DNA from: Atrichornis clamosus
Taxonomy: Eukaryota > Chordata > Aves > Passeriformes > Menuridae
Assembly: GCA_013400975.1 (NCBI GenBank)
Contig: WBMZ01008988.1
Coordinates: 62,001-126,000 of the forward strand
Direction of reading: 5' to 3'
DNA: 64,000 nucleotides
A program made the position numbers and the translations under genes. This document shows, one piece after another, positions 41,901 to 51,503 of the stretch. The notes beneath the pieces are model-generated. The model searched no databases. It saw only the letters and a list, made by a program, of their open reading frames with translations, and was not told where the DNA came from. Numbering within the stretch: position 1 is the first letter of the stretch; each line of letters begins with the position of its first letter.

Positions 41901-43367
41901 TAATTTCTGAACTATGCTCTTGTCTCGATGATGTTCCTTGCAAATAGCAGCATTTCTAAAGGAAAGCACATTCTCTAAGAATGTTTCCTTTTGCTCAGTC
42001 ACTCAGTGCTGTTGTTCACAGACATGCCGCTCAGCAGCCCAATTTGTGTGTCAGTACTTGTGCTTCTCTAGTGCAGAACTTTCTTCTAAGTTCTGAAATG
42101 CTTGCCATGATGTAACTTCCTGTTTATCTTTTATTACTTTTTATGCAGGCAATCGTGGCCAACAAAAATCGATGTCCCCCAGGATCTGGAGGATGACCTT
42201 ACGGCAACTCCTCTCTCCCACGCCACTGTTCCTCAGTCACCAGCTCGCACGGCTGAGAACGTTCTCAACGGGCACAGGAGCAAGGCCCTTGGGGATTCGG
42301 CAAAGAAGGAAGATATCCCTGAACTGGCTGGGCCAGCGCTTTCAGCAGTTCCGTCAGTGAGCTTAAAACCCACTACAAGTGGCCGGAAGTGCTTGTTCAG
42401 AGTAGAAGAAGATGAAGAGGAGGATGAAGAAGATAAAAAACCTATTTCTCTTTCTACTCAAGTTGTTCTGCGTCGTAAGCCTTCGGTTACAAATCGTCTT
42501 ACGTCGAGAAAGAGCGCACCAGTCCTGAACCAGATCTTTGAGGAGGGCGAGTCAGATGATGAGTTTGACATGGACGAGAACTTGCCCCCAAAGCTCAGCA
42601 GGTTAAAGATGAACATTGCCTCTCCCAGCACCGTGCACAAACGCTACCACCGCAGGAAAAGCCAGGGGCGGGGCTCCAGTTGCAGCAGCTCTGAAACCAG
42701 CGATGACGACTCGGAAAGTAGGAGGCGCCTGGACAAAGACAGCGGGTTTACTTACTCCTGGCACAGACGGGATAGTAGCGAGGGGCCACCCGGCAGCCAG
42801 GGAGACGGGGGTGGGCAAAGCAAACCAAGCAATGGAAACGGAGGGGTGGACAAGACGAGCCCAGGAGATAACGGCAAAGGTGGGGGGAGTCCCTCCGGTA
42901 GCTCTGGTGGGAGCACCAACACCACTTCGGGTTCCACTCGGAGATGTGCTGGATCTGGAAACTCAATGCAGCTGTCATCCAGAAGTGCAGGGGAACTGGT
43001 TGAAAGCCTGAAGCTGATGAGCCTTTGCTTAGGCTCCCAGATTCATGGCGGCACGAAATACATTATTGATCCCCAAAACAATCTGTCCTTTTCCAGTGTA
43101 AAGGTACAGGAGAAATCAACGTGGAAAATGTGTATAAGCTCCAGCGGAAGTGCAAACCAGCCTTCATCGTTGGGCAGTCTAAAATTTTTTTCCGACCAAA
43201 TGTCAGATGCAACAAACGAATTGGAACGGATAAAGAACAGGAACTTGAAAAACAATGTGCTACAACTACCTCTCTGTGAAAAGATGATATCTGTGAATAT
43301 TCAGCGGAACCCAAAGGAGGGGCTGCTTTGTACCTCCAGTCAAACCAGTTGTTGTCATGTCATTTGA
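17361..43367 (+). CDS. SNRK: SNRK, SNF-related serine/threonine kinase (complete, spliced)
   Basis: Complete coding region in five exons: 17361-17949, 33559-33700, 36385-36597, 37714-37848, 42149-43367. They join to 2298 bases, 765 codons plus TGA, equal to human SNRK. SNRK is an AMPK-related Ser/Thr kinase activated by LKB1 and linked to metabolic and cardiac/vascular regulation. Visible motifs: Gly-rich loop GRGHFAVV (24-30), ATP-binding Lys45 in [12 protein letters not shown] (137-144), DFG (158-160), activation-loop Thr173 (the LKB1 target position) and APE (182-184). A UBA-like segment follows at about 291-334, then an acidic run (445-455), a Ser/Asp-rich basic-flanked stretch (about 523-553) and a Gly/Ser-rich linker. 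The end is CCHVI. No frameshift or missing catalytic residue. The start ATG has A at -3 and G at +4. Confidence 0.97.
17950..33558 (+). other. SNRK: SNRK intron in the kinase domain
   Basis: A 15.6-kb phase-1 intron between the activation-loop exon and the C-lobe exon. It holds one reverse-oriented CR1 copy (24941-25425) and a T-run at about 31049-31070. Open frames here are short and resemble no protein I know. I see no further coding exon; the flanking exons join directly with the phase SNRK requires. Confidence 0.85.
24941..25425 (-). mobile_element. CR1 3' region, reverse orientation
   Basis: Clear CR1 in antisense. It opens with 'tcatagaatggtttgggttg', the reverse complement of the CR1 3' end, then 'ccccctgccatgggcag', 'agaccaggttgctcagagcc', 'aagaatttcttcctaat', 'cttctccaggctgaac' and 'ggagaggtgctccagcc'. 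The order and spacing fit the consensus well, so it is younger than the copy at 300-1460. The CR1 5' side is truncated near 25425. It is intronic in SNRK and opposite to the gene. Confidence 0.95.
33559..33700 (+). CDS. SNRK: SNRK coding exon 2 (kinase C-lobe)
   Basis: 142 bases. The acceptor is 'ctatatatttacag' and the donor is GA|GTAAGT. With the G left from the previous exon it completes Asp197 (the invariant kinase DxWSxG motif, here DIWSLG) and runs through the C-lobe segment with QPPFQEAND to KECK plus two bases of codon 244. Its length is not a multiple of three, so skipping it would shift the frame. It lies between two CR1 copies of opposite orientation. Confidence 0.97.
33701..36384 (+). 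other. SNRK: SNRK intron with one CR1 copy
   Basis: 2.7-kb phase-2 intron from GTAAGT to 'ttattttttattcacag'. It contains the sense-oriented CR1 at 34445-35048 and a short direct repeat of 'acaggaagaggttt' near 35129-35166. No coding sequence other than the relic CR1 frame. Confidence 0.85.
34445..35048 (+). mobile_element. CR1 3' region, ORF2 end plus tail
   Basis: The sense CR1 begins in the ORF2 C-terminal region. The frame around 34490-34670 reads words such as '[21 protein letters not shown]' in part, ending in a stop. The 3' UTR blocks follow: 'gaggagcacctgagggaactg', 'acaggctgcccagggaagtgg' in part, 'ggttggacctgatgctct', and a terminal 'attccataattctatg' repeat. 5' truncated. Opposite in orientation to the copy at 24941-25425 and covering the same part of the element. 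Confidence 0.94.
36385..36597 (+). CDS. SNRK: SNRK coding exon 3 (end of kinase, start of UBA)
   Basis: 213 bases, acceptor 'ttattcacag', donor GTGGA|GTAAGT. Codes residues 244-314 plus two bases of codon 315: the last kinase helix with [15 protein letters not shown], the [10 protein letters not shown] segment, and the first part of the UBA-like domain from about Ser291 ([20 protein letters not shown]). UBA-like domains after the kinase are typical of AMPK-related kinases and help hold the kinase in an active fold. Human SNRK, as I recall it, has Pro where this copy has Ala267; otherwise the segment is nearly the same. Confidence 0.97.
36598..37713 (+). other. SNRK: SNRK intron, 1.1 kb
   Basis: Short phase-2 intron, GTAAGT to 'gtaccttcctcag'. 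It holds an 8-base-arm inverted repeat (37381-37403) and an A/T-rich tandem of 'ttttaataaaattta'-like words at about 37531-37593. No coding content. Confidence 0.8.
37714..37848 (+). CDS. SNRK: SNRK coding exon 4 (end of UBA)
   Basis: 135 bases, acceptor AG at 37712-37713, donor TTCAG|GTGAGA. Codes the rest of codon 315 to two bases of codon 360: [22 protein letters not shown], completing the UBA-like domain, then a charged helix ([14 protein letters not shown]) leading into the linker. The length is a multiple of three, so it could be skipped in frame, but that would destroy the UBA. Confidence 0.97.
37849..42148 (+). other. SNRK: SNRK last intron, 4.3 kb
   Basis: Phase-2 intron, GTGAGA to 'attactttttatgcag'. 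No CR1 copy recognised. The stretch 40440-40950 is richer in G+C than the rest, but its open frames on both strands look like chance. Nothing else supported. Confidence 0.8.
42149..43367 (+). CDS. SNRK: SNRK last coding exon (C-terminal tail)
   Basis: 1219 coding bases for residues 360-765, stop TGA 43365-43367. Order: [15 protein letters not shown] linker, acidic run [13 protein letters not shown] (445-457), RKPS and RKSAP motifs typical of basophilic-kinase sites (about 469-484), [13 protein letters not shown] (491-503), basic HKRYHRRKS (523-531), Ser/Asp-rich stretch, Gly/Ser-rich low-complexity linker (about 575-635), and a conserved end with [17 protein letters not shown] and a final CCHVI. 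The tail is long and probably mostly disordered, as in human SNRK. Exon G+C is well above that of the introns. Confidence 0.97.
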
Positions 43368-44155
43368 CAGTGACCTGACTTTTAACAGCTCGATCTGCTT
43401 GACAGCATCATTCTTCCTGGTCAGAGCTGTGAACACCTTGTCACGGACCCCCTTTTGTTGTCTTAAGATTTTTAAGTGGGCTTCGAGCAGTTATTTATTA
43501 CACTTTAATTTTGTGTTTGCTTGATGGTATGACAATGCATGGTCTCTGCATGCTGCTAGCAGATATGTTTTTCTTTTTCAACAAAACAGAATATTTGTGT
43601 AATTTTTACATTTATAATTTTACTATGGAAGATCTGGATTAAATTAAAAATCTGGATCCTAATGTAAATGAAGCACTTAGAAGTTTCATGTTCTGCACTT
43701 AAACTAGAGAGAGAAGCTTTTGTTTGCTTGTGAAATGTTAATTCTTGTTCTGACCTTCTGTGAAAACTAAAATATGTGATATGTGGCATACTTCTATGTG
43801 TCTGAAACAGAACCAAAGCAATAATGTTTTGATGCTGAAAACTCTTCAGGGAGCTTTCAGATGTTCCAAGGCTTGTACAAAGCAAAGATGCACTGAAAAT
43901 TAGTGATCTTGAAATATGATTTTAAACCCACACCTATTTGTCTTAAGCTATGATATGGATAAAGTTGTGGCTCAAAAATCGAACCGAAAAGATCTTGTTT
44001 TGCTAGAGGCAGTTTTCTTTAAAAAAAAAAAAAAAGGCAAGTAGATTTGTAAGGCAGCTTTCTCCCATAGAAATATGTTAATATTACAAGCAGACAATCT
44101 TTTTTAATATAACAAAGGTAAATTATTAAGTCCGAGTTTTTACATGCTAACTGAA

Positions 44156-44161
44156 AATAAA
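44156..44161 (+). terminator. SNRK: Candidate proximal poly(A) signal
   Basis: AATAAA about 790 bases after the stop codon, followed by T-rich sequence. It could give a short 3' UTR form. Confidence 0.4.
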
Positions 44162-45161
44162 GTATTTGTATGAATTACTTCTGTTAGTAGTATATCATGA
44201 CACTTAGTATTTTAGGTTTTTACCTTGTAAACCCTCTCCCCAGTTCTCTCCTCCCCTCCTTGAGATTCCAGAAGGCAATAAGGGATGGAAAACCTTTAGG
44301 TAATTGGATTCACATTTGAAATTGTTATTGTCATTTACATTTTTGTTGTTATTATTATTCTTTTAAAGACTTAAAATACTGCTGTCCCCCACATGTACAC
44401 CACTTATTTTCCCTTAGCTTTTTCATGCAGTCCATTTAAAATAGCCTGTAGGAAAGTGTTTATTTCACAGCCCTCAGCCTTCATGTTGGGTTTCCCATTG
44501 CCACGGCAAGGTCTTGACTTAAGAGTATTTCTGTACAAAAGGATACTTTTGACCAGATGAATTAACTTTGTGGAATTTTATTATCTAGAATAAAATATAT
44601 TGCAGATTCCTAGTTTTGGGAAGGGCAAGAATGTTTTATTTTTTCATGCTGTGCACTGGGTCTTCTAAGCAATGCTAGTGAAACTGGGGGTTCTATGTAG
44701 CAGCGCCCTGGGCAGACCTGGGTGTCCCAGAGGAGTTTGACACTGTTGAGCATCTTGTCACACTTGCAGAATGGTCAAATACAGCCTGTTCCACGTCCCC
44801 TGCCGAGGGAGCAGAGCACCAAAGAGTGGCTTGGTCAGGATGCCTACAGCTCACGACAGCTCTTTTGATTCCTAAAAGACTTCAGAGAGTCTAAGCTGCA
44901 TGGGGCATCCTTCCTGGCGAGCCTAGCCGGGGGGTTCTGCTTCCGGAACATGGCAAAGGATAAGTGTTTTGCTTCTTTAAGTTTTAATCTCTAGTTGCAG
45001 TTTAGTTAAAAGCTACAAGAGTAGATGTGTGGGTGAAGCCATAGAACATATTTGCTTGAAATTTTTGAGCAGGGATCTTACCAAGGGCCAGAAATGAGAT
45101 GTGTGGTTCACAGACAGTGAGCGGAACATCCACGTAGGAGATGTTTATAAAGGGCATTGGC

Positions 45162-45167
45162 AATAAA
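45162..45167 (+). terminator. SNRK: Candidate poly(A) signal
   Basis: AATAAA followed within 20 bases by 'ctttatttgttgcagc', a T/G-rich downstream element. A second near-signal, TATAAA, is about 20 bases upstream. Confidence 0.4.
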
Positions 45168-45922
45168 CTTTATTTGTTGCAGCTTTTTTCCAAGTATTGT
45201 AAATACTCTTTCCTGATATGTACAGCCTTGGAATGGCACCTTTTAACTAACCCCGGGTGTATTTTGTTTCCAATGTTTTTATATACGACTGTATATATGG
45301 TGCTCACTTTAGAACAGCAGTGTTGACCATTTATGCTGCATAGTTGTATTATAGCCTTAGAGTTGTGTGTGGCTGGTTGAACCTCTGGGTGTACAGATGT
45401 GTTAGTCTGAGTGCTGTCCTCTCCCCCGTTGTTGATAGGTGAATGATTGTGCATGTGGTGTACGTCGTATTATGTCGTCACGTAAAAGGAAGGGCGAGAA
45501 TAACCACTACATTAAGATAATATTGGACCAAACTATTTAGAGCAAGTAAACAGTTTCTTGTACCCCTTAACGTGTCTTTAAGAGTTGCATATAGTTACAG
45601 TAGTGTAAAAAGTAAATATTGTGGAAAAACAGTTAGTCTTGTATTTTTCTGTATGTGTGTATATAAAAATATATTAAAAAATAATGTACCTCTAGCAACT
45701 TAATCTGTATTTAAGATGTGACAATCTTGACACAGAATTTTAAGAGTAGCAGTCTAAATAAGCAGAATTAATGAGCAGAAGTATAAAAATTTCTCACCAA
45801 GAAAGAAACCACGTGTGTTAAGAGGGTACAGAAATATCAGCTGATCTTATTGCTTCTGGCAATGTTTGGCTTTTTCATTGTATAAACATTCATGGTGTGC
45901 GACAGAAATGGAAAATCCAGTT

Positions 45923-45928
45923 AATAAA
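45923..45928 (+). terminator. SNRK: Likely distal SNRK poly(A) signal
   Basis: AATAAA followed about 35-60 bases later by a G/T-rich stretch ('tgcatgtggatgcggtttgtt'), the normal layout of a cleavage site with its downstream element. It gives a 3' UTR of about 2.6 kb. Confidence 0.6.
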
Positions 45929-45950
45929 AGTGATATCCTGATTGATGCAT

Positions 45951-48900
45951 AACGGATGCTTTGCATGTGGATGCGGTTTGTTTCTCCTGGCGTTCGGTGT
46001 GCCAGGGTGGCACAGGCTCCGCACCGAGGGCCCACACGGCAGCACCTTGGGAGAGTGAGGGGTCGTGCCTTGCAAAAGGACCCAGCTTTGTGTGCGGAGG
46101 CACATCAACTTGGGAACTTCCAGTTATTCTCTTGCTTGATGAAACGCGTTCATTTGGGCTTAAGAGTTGTCACAGTTGGCATCTGCTGAAGGAGCTTTTC
46201 GTCTAAAGGCTGAGTAGCTGTTCCTCAGGCAGGACCTGAGCCTGGTTTAAATGGTTTAGTAAACCTGGCGAGCTGCTGCTCAGCTGGAGGACACGTGTGC
46301 TACCCCTGTGCAGCTTACACCCTTCAGCAGCTCTGGAACACAGGGCACAGGGTGCACCGAAGTCTCAGCTAAAATGTTTGCTGTGCGTGTGCCCGTGTCA
46401 GGCGGATGAGTCTGATCTCAGCCCCGTGTGTCTGGTACAGGGGACAGCTCTCCCAGCCCCATCACTCCTGGGGCATGGAAGTTGCTTCAGCGCTCTCAGG
46501 CTGACCACGCTCCATGAAGTGATGGGGTGCATTGCACTGTAAACTAATAATTTTTTTCTTGTGAAGGTGGGAGTTGAATTTTCACCTGTATAGATTGAAT
46601 GTTTTTAATGCAAAGCTAAGCCAGTACTAGTATGTAATCCAATGTAAAGTGGGTAATACTAAAAAGAGGAGGGGGCAGCAGTGCCAGCCCACTTTGCCTC
46701 ACCAGCACGTGCTGCAGTGGCGTACACAGGGCTGCCTGTGACTGTGGGGGCTTCTGGTGTCTTCCCCCTCAGAGGCATCTGTGGTGCCTGTGTTTAGAGC
46801 AGCTCAGCACAACCTGTTCTGCTGCAGTGATTTAACACAGAGCCCAGGATTTAACTGCTGGAGCACAAACTAACCAGGCAGGGAGGGTATGGACCCAGGG
46901 ATCCAGGGCATGGAACAGGTTTGGTGAATATATGCTGTTAGCGTATCAGTGCTTTAGGCCTGGGCAGTTGTGCAGAGCTGTACCTGTGGGCTGGTGCAGC
47001 TGGGCCCTCACCCCTGCTGAGGAGCTTCCCAGCTCTGGTCAGTGCAAAACGGGTGGAGGCAGTAGCAGGAAAGGAGTGGCCAAGGAGTTCACGGGGCTGT
47101 GACTGTGCCCGAGAGAGGAAAGGCATACCAGGTTCTGTACTGCCCTCCAAGTGGTACTGCAAAGCCAAGCCATAACATCGCAGTAGGGGGTAGACGCAGG
47201 TCACATATTTTTTCATGTCAGATTTTTTTTAAGGCTTTTCATTAGCAAATACAGGGATGTTCTAGGAGTTAAAGGGAAATCCCGATGTGGCTGGCTGGCA
47301 ATAAACAGAGAACAGAGGCAAGCTGGAATGTCCCAACTGCCCCGTTAGCCCTTCCTACGGTTAATCTTATGTGAATGAATAAGAACTGATCTGTCTGTTA
47401 CTAATTCCAAATTATGACTTGCTTTCAATAAAAGGTGTTTGAGCAGGAGCACCTTGACGTGACTGTACTTGGGAAAGCGTAGCAGTGACTCACTTGTTGA
47501 GTTACCCACTGGCTGCAGCCAGCCAGGCTCCCTCCCTGAACTCACATCCATGTGGTGTTTTGAGGGACTGCGGGCCTGCCCTTCTCCAGAGCAGTGTCTC
47601 TGCAGCTGTCTTAGCCTGCTCCCTCCTTGAAGCACACGCTCTGGCTATTTGCTCTTTCTATTTTTTGAAGTGCAATTACATGTAAGACATTGATGCAGTA
47701 TGGCCTATATGCTTGTATTACAAATGACATCAATTTCTAGAAGTATTAGTGACAGAGTAAGGTCTTATTACATAGGGATAAAAAAAGGAGATGGCCTCTA
47801 TTTCCCCATGTTGTGGAAGAATTACGTTGTATGAAGAATGCAAAGGTAGGGCCTGAGAAGGTAGGGGCGGTTGTACAGACTTCATGAGGCCCTTAGATGT
47901 ATCATGTCAGATCTCCTCAGCAATTCATTTCAGCAAACCCTTCTGTTACATCTTCCTATTTCCTCCCTCTCACTGCCCCCTTGAGAAATACAGGGCTAAA
48001 GAGGCAGGATCTGGTTTTCTCTCTGAGCCCTTGTGTCCCACATGCCCTGAGCCTGGGACGGGCTGGTCTCAGCTCTGCAGCGCTGGGAGCCAGAAGCCAG
48101 AGCTGATGAGCTCCTACACCAGGCCCAGCACTGCCCTCGTGACACAGGTGGTGACAGGGGCCATCCCTGCTGGGCTTGGCATCAAGCACTGGGGTGCAGA
48201 GAGGGCATCACTCGCCAGGGCTGGCAGTTGAGTCGCCAGGCCCTGCTGTCAGCCCTGGCCTGGCCTGGCACTCGCCCCTCCAGCTCCTGGGCGAGGCACG
48301 GCAGAGCCCTCCTGAAGAAAGCACATGGTAGTAAGCACGCATTGTTCCCACAGGCTTTGCTTATATGCATAAGGAAGTAAACTCAAATTTCTCTGAATGA
48401 GATTCAAAATCAATTCCCTCAGGTCCAGGTAGGCTAAAATGCCCATAACTGTTTGCCTGCTTACAGAGGAACCTTTCCTCATATAATGAATGTTTTCCTC
48501 TTCTGTTGTCCTCAGGTTCACAGGAGGTGAACAATAGAGGTCTTGAGTCAGCAGATCCCTCTGGGCCGTGCAATTAGACCTGTGCTCACAACGTACCTGA
48601 TGAGAGAACTTTTATATCACCAGCAAGTGATTTATCACTGCCCTTTTCCTTAAAAACAGCTTTCTTGGTTGTTATTGTTGCTGCTAAGGAGATGTGTAAA
48701 ATCCAAGTCTTAACAGATGGATATGGGCTACTCCCACACAGTCATCTTCCCAAGCAGGATGCCTCCAGACTCAACCTTGGTTTTCTCCTAAAGCCTGAGA
48801 CCAGAGATAAACTTTTTATTGCTTAGACTCAGGCAGGGGCAGAACTGCCTCGCACCCGTGTCTGTCGGCCCGCGCTCCTGCACGGCCCGGAGCCACAGCT

Positions 48901-51220
48901 CTCTAGAGGTGTGAGGCTCCCTCGGCTGGGTGTGGGACCCTGCCATGGACCCTGGGAACACACACTCAGATTCCATACCTTGTGAATGGTGGCCACTGGT
49001 AAATATCCTATTCTTTCTAATATTTTCACCTGACAACTGATTTGGGTCAGTGAGTTTCATCCCTGGCATCCCACAAGTTTTACAGGTGCACCTACAGCAG
49101 AAAGGAAACAACACATTCAGGAGTACAGACAAACATTTTTTCTCTCAAATGAGAAATGAAAATAGATGCCGTCATGAATCTAAAAAAAGCCCAAGAGACA
49201 ACCCAAAATCAGTACGAAACACAGCAATCCCTCCCCAGTAAAAGGACAAAGAGCCACATACAGAGGAATAGGAACTAAATTTCAGTTCAGTGACAAAACA
49301 CTACGTGGCACTATATGGGGATATTTTTCAGCAAGTTAAAGTGTGTGCTTTTAGGACAGAAACAGTCTCTGTTGTGACCGTGTAGCATCTGTGATGCTAA
49401 AACAAGAGTTCTCCCAGTATCTGGAACAAACTTTAATCCCTAAAAAACAAAGCAGTCCCATACTTTTCACTCACATCATGGAAGGTCATAGTTCCTCCAT
49501 ACCTACTAGCTTTAGGTGAATAATGCACCTAAAGAACAGTATTGTCCCCATTTATGGATACGGAAGCTAAGCAGAAGTGAAGGGATGTGCTCAAGGCAAA
49601 AGCTAACATTACTGGTGTCACTGGGTACTTGCACCTCACTGGAGATTTTCCTGTTAGTCCACTGAAAACAGGAGAAATGGGCCCCAATATGAAAACCACA
49701 AAGTCAGTTTTGCAGAAGTCAACTTACTTGCTTTCACAATTGCAGTTGACACACAACTTGATTGCTTTTCTAACCCATCTTAGAAAATTCCTGCAGACAC
49801 CTGCTACAGCTGCCATCAGCAAAACACACCAACTCTGTGCCCCTAAACCAGCACCGATTAGCAGACCAGCAGAATCCCTTCAACATGGCTATGACAAGGA
49901 CGTTCTCCATCGGGAACCTATCCCATGGATTTTTCTTCTCTGGAACTGCTCACTCAAAAACACCGACTAGGCAGTTGAACAAACGTGAGCTACTTCAGAT
50001 CAAAATGGGCAAGAGACTGCAAGGATGGGGAACTTTCATGAAGAACACATCCCCTCCTAAAAAAAATTTGGTTTTGGGATCTCTACAGCACTATAGGAAG
50101 ACTGGAATACTCCCCTCAGAGATCCTCAGGACAGAGCTTGTTGCAGCCACAGCCCTGCCACGGCTTCGGGAATGGGCTGTGAAGCAGCAGCAGTGTGGGG
50201 AACTAACAGTGGGAGCAGCAAGAACAGAGACAGCAGCCATAGCACAGGTTTGCTCCTCTTCCCAGGAGAACAGTCATTTCTTACTGGGTCACACCTGCAG
50301 AGCCTGAGAAATGCTGATTTTGAATTCCAGACAAAATATATTATTTTGGCCTAGTTATATTACTCTGCTGTGGGGGCCCTGTGCAGAGATCTGAAATGTG
50401 CAAAGTTGGCAAACACCTCATTATGGCAACAGCAGATTTTTCCAAACGAATTCCAGCAAGTACCACATGCAGTTACATCGACCAAAGCTGAAGGTCACAG
50501 CAGCTGAAGATAAACTGTCTCAAGGTCACAGGAGCAAACACTGTAGATTTGGGTCCTCTTACTGTCAGAAAACAATGAAACATTAGGACAACAACCTTTT
50601 TGTGAAATGCGAGGAAAACCAAATCAGATACTCACTACATACACAAGTACTGGTGTATCAAGTATCGAGTTTAATTGATCTGTAACTGTTAGTTCATTTA
50701 ACCAGAAGATCCATTCATACAATACTGCAGTTCAAAATCCAGTGTAAATTAAAAAATAAATACGCTTCATAACTTACTGATCAGCAATCTGTTTCCTACT
50801 AATTTTTTTTACCTAGCTTTTGAAAACATATTAGCTGGGGCCTACTGAGAGAACTAGCAAACACGAGTATATAATGCATACTCTATAATATTTATGTTCA
50901 ACTATTTCTCAGATCATATAATGAAATACATCGTTGTTCCCTATGAAATGTATAAAATATTTAAATTAATTTGCTGTGGGCAAGCAGTAACTAATAAGCA
51001 AATCTTTGAAATAATGTAGGCTTGATTAGCTATTGTAATAAAAGAACAAAAGGGCAATAACCCCAAAAGGACAGTCATTGTGAATTAAATATTAGTCCAC
51101 TTTTTTTTTTTTTCCCCTTTAGCAAGTTGCAGCTGAAAATTCTAGTTAGCTTCTGGATGCTTCATCACAGGATCTGTTTTCAATCACTCAAAGCACAGTG
51201 AGTCTGGCAGATTTCATCCA
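45951..51220. other. Intergenic DNA between convergent SNRK and ANO10 ends
   Basis: About 5.3 kb. From about 46.0 to 48.4 kb it is richer in G+C than its surroundings, but it has no CpG-island density and no gene-like frame. A + strand AATAAA (47427-47432) and a - strand AATAAA (48818-48813) could serve as longer alternative ends of SNRK or ANO10. A T-run lies at 51101-51114. No CR1 copy was recognised. Confidence 0.55.
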
Positions 51221-51467
51221 GACCTGGCATAAACTGGAGTGCTTTATTTGGTGTTAACTTCACAAACCATTGCATATGAGAAACAAAGAGAGCAAGAGAA
51301 AATATCATTTTCTGCAGTGCCAGGCAAAGATTATTTACCAAGTTTCATATAAGCAGGTGCCACCTACTCAGTAGGTGGTGGAGGGTGCACTCTGAGAGCC
51401 ACACATGACCACAAACCCTCGCTCCGCCTCACATGTGACTGCTTTAGTCATCCTCATTCCTCCGTGT
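51220..51467 (-). other. ANO10: ANO10 3' UTR (end inferred)
   Basis: Minus-strand sequence from the stop codon (51470-51468) to just past the AATAAA at 51248-51243. No open frame of note. A longer form reaching the AATAAA at 48818-48813 cannot be excluded. Confidence 0.5.
51243..51248 (-). terminator. ANO10: Likely ANO10 poly(A) signal
   Basis: TTTATT on the + strand, AATAAA on the - strand, about 220 bases after the ANO10 stop codon. Moderately G/T-rich sequence follows on the minus strand. It would make a short 3' UTR of roughly 240-260 bases. Confidence 0.5.
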
Positions 51468-51503
51468 TTACTCCTTCAGTGACTCAGCCGCCAGCTTCAT
51501 TTG
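51468..51503 (-). CDS. ANO10: ANO10 (anoctamin-10/TMEM16K) last coding exon
   Basis: The C-terminal 11 codons plus TAA on the minus strand, reading Q-M-K-L-A-A-E-S-L-K-E-stop. This matches the end of human ANO10, QMKLVTENLKEE, as I recall it. The exon begins after a textbook acceptor: a long pyrimidine tract, 'ttcttctctcctctggcag', whose AG is at 51505-51504. ANO10 is an ER-associated TMEM16-family membrane protein (scramblase/ion-transport family) implicated in human spinocerebellar ataxia. Only the tail is here; all membrane segments are encoded beyond the right edge. The bird tail stops right after KE, so it is shorter than the human one. Gene order next to SNRK supports the call. Confidence 0.85.
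   Translation of the reverse strand, partial: QMKLAAESLKE

Larger units (their letters stand above)
43368..45950 (+). other. SNRK: SNRK 3' UTR (end inferred)
   Basis: About 2.6 kb after the stop with no coding frame. It contains several AATAAA words (44156, 44589, 45162, 45923), a 15-base A-run near 44020-44035, and three consensus Pumilio sites (TGTAAATA 45198-45205; TGTATATA 45290-45297 and 45658-45665). The far end is set by the AATAAA at 45923-45928. An alternative, longer end is possible at AATAAA 47427-47432. Confidence 0.7.

Noticed and set aside
48788..49132. - strand frame with an acceptor-like site near 49095 and an MKLTDP start, first considered as the ANO10 end
   Set aside because: The frame has no stop before the AATAAA at 48818-48813, the similarity stops after MKL, and the exon at 51468-51503 fits far better.
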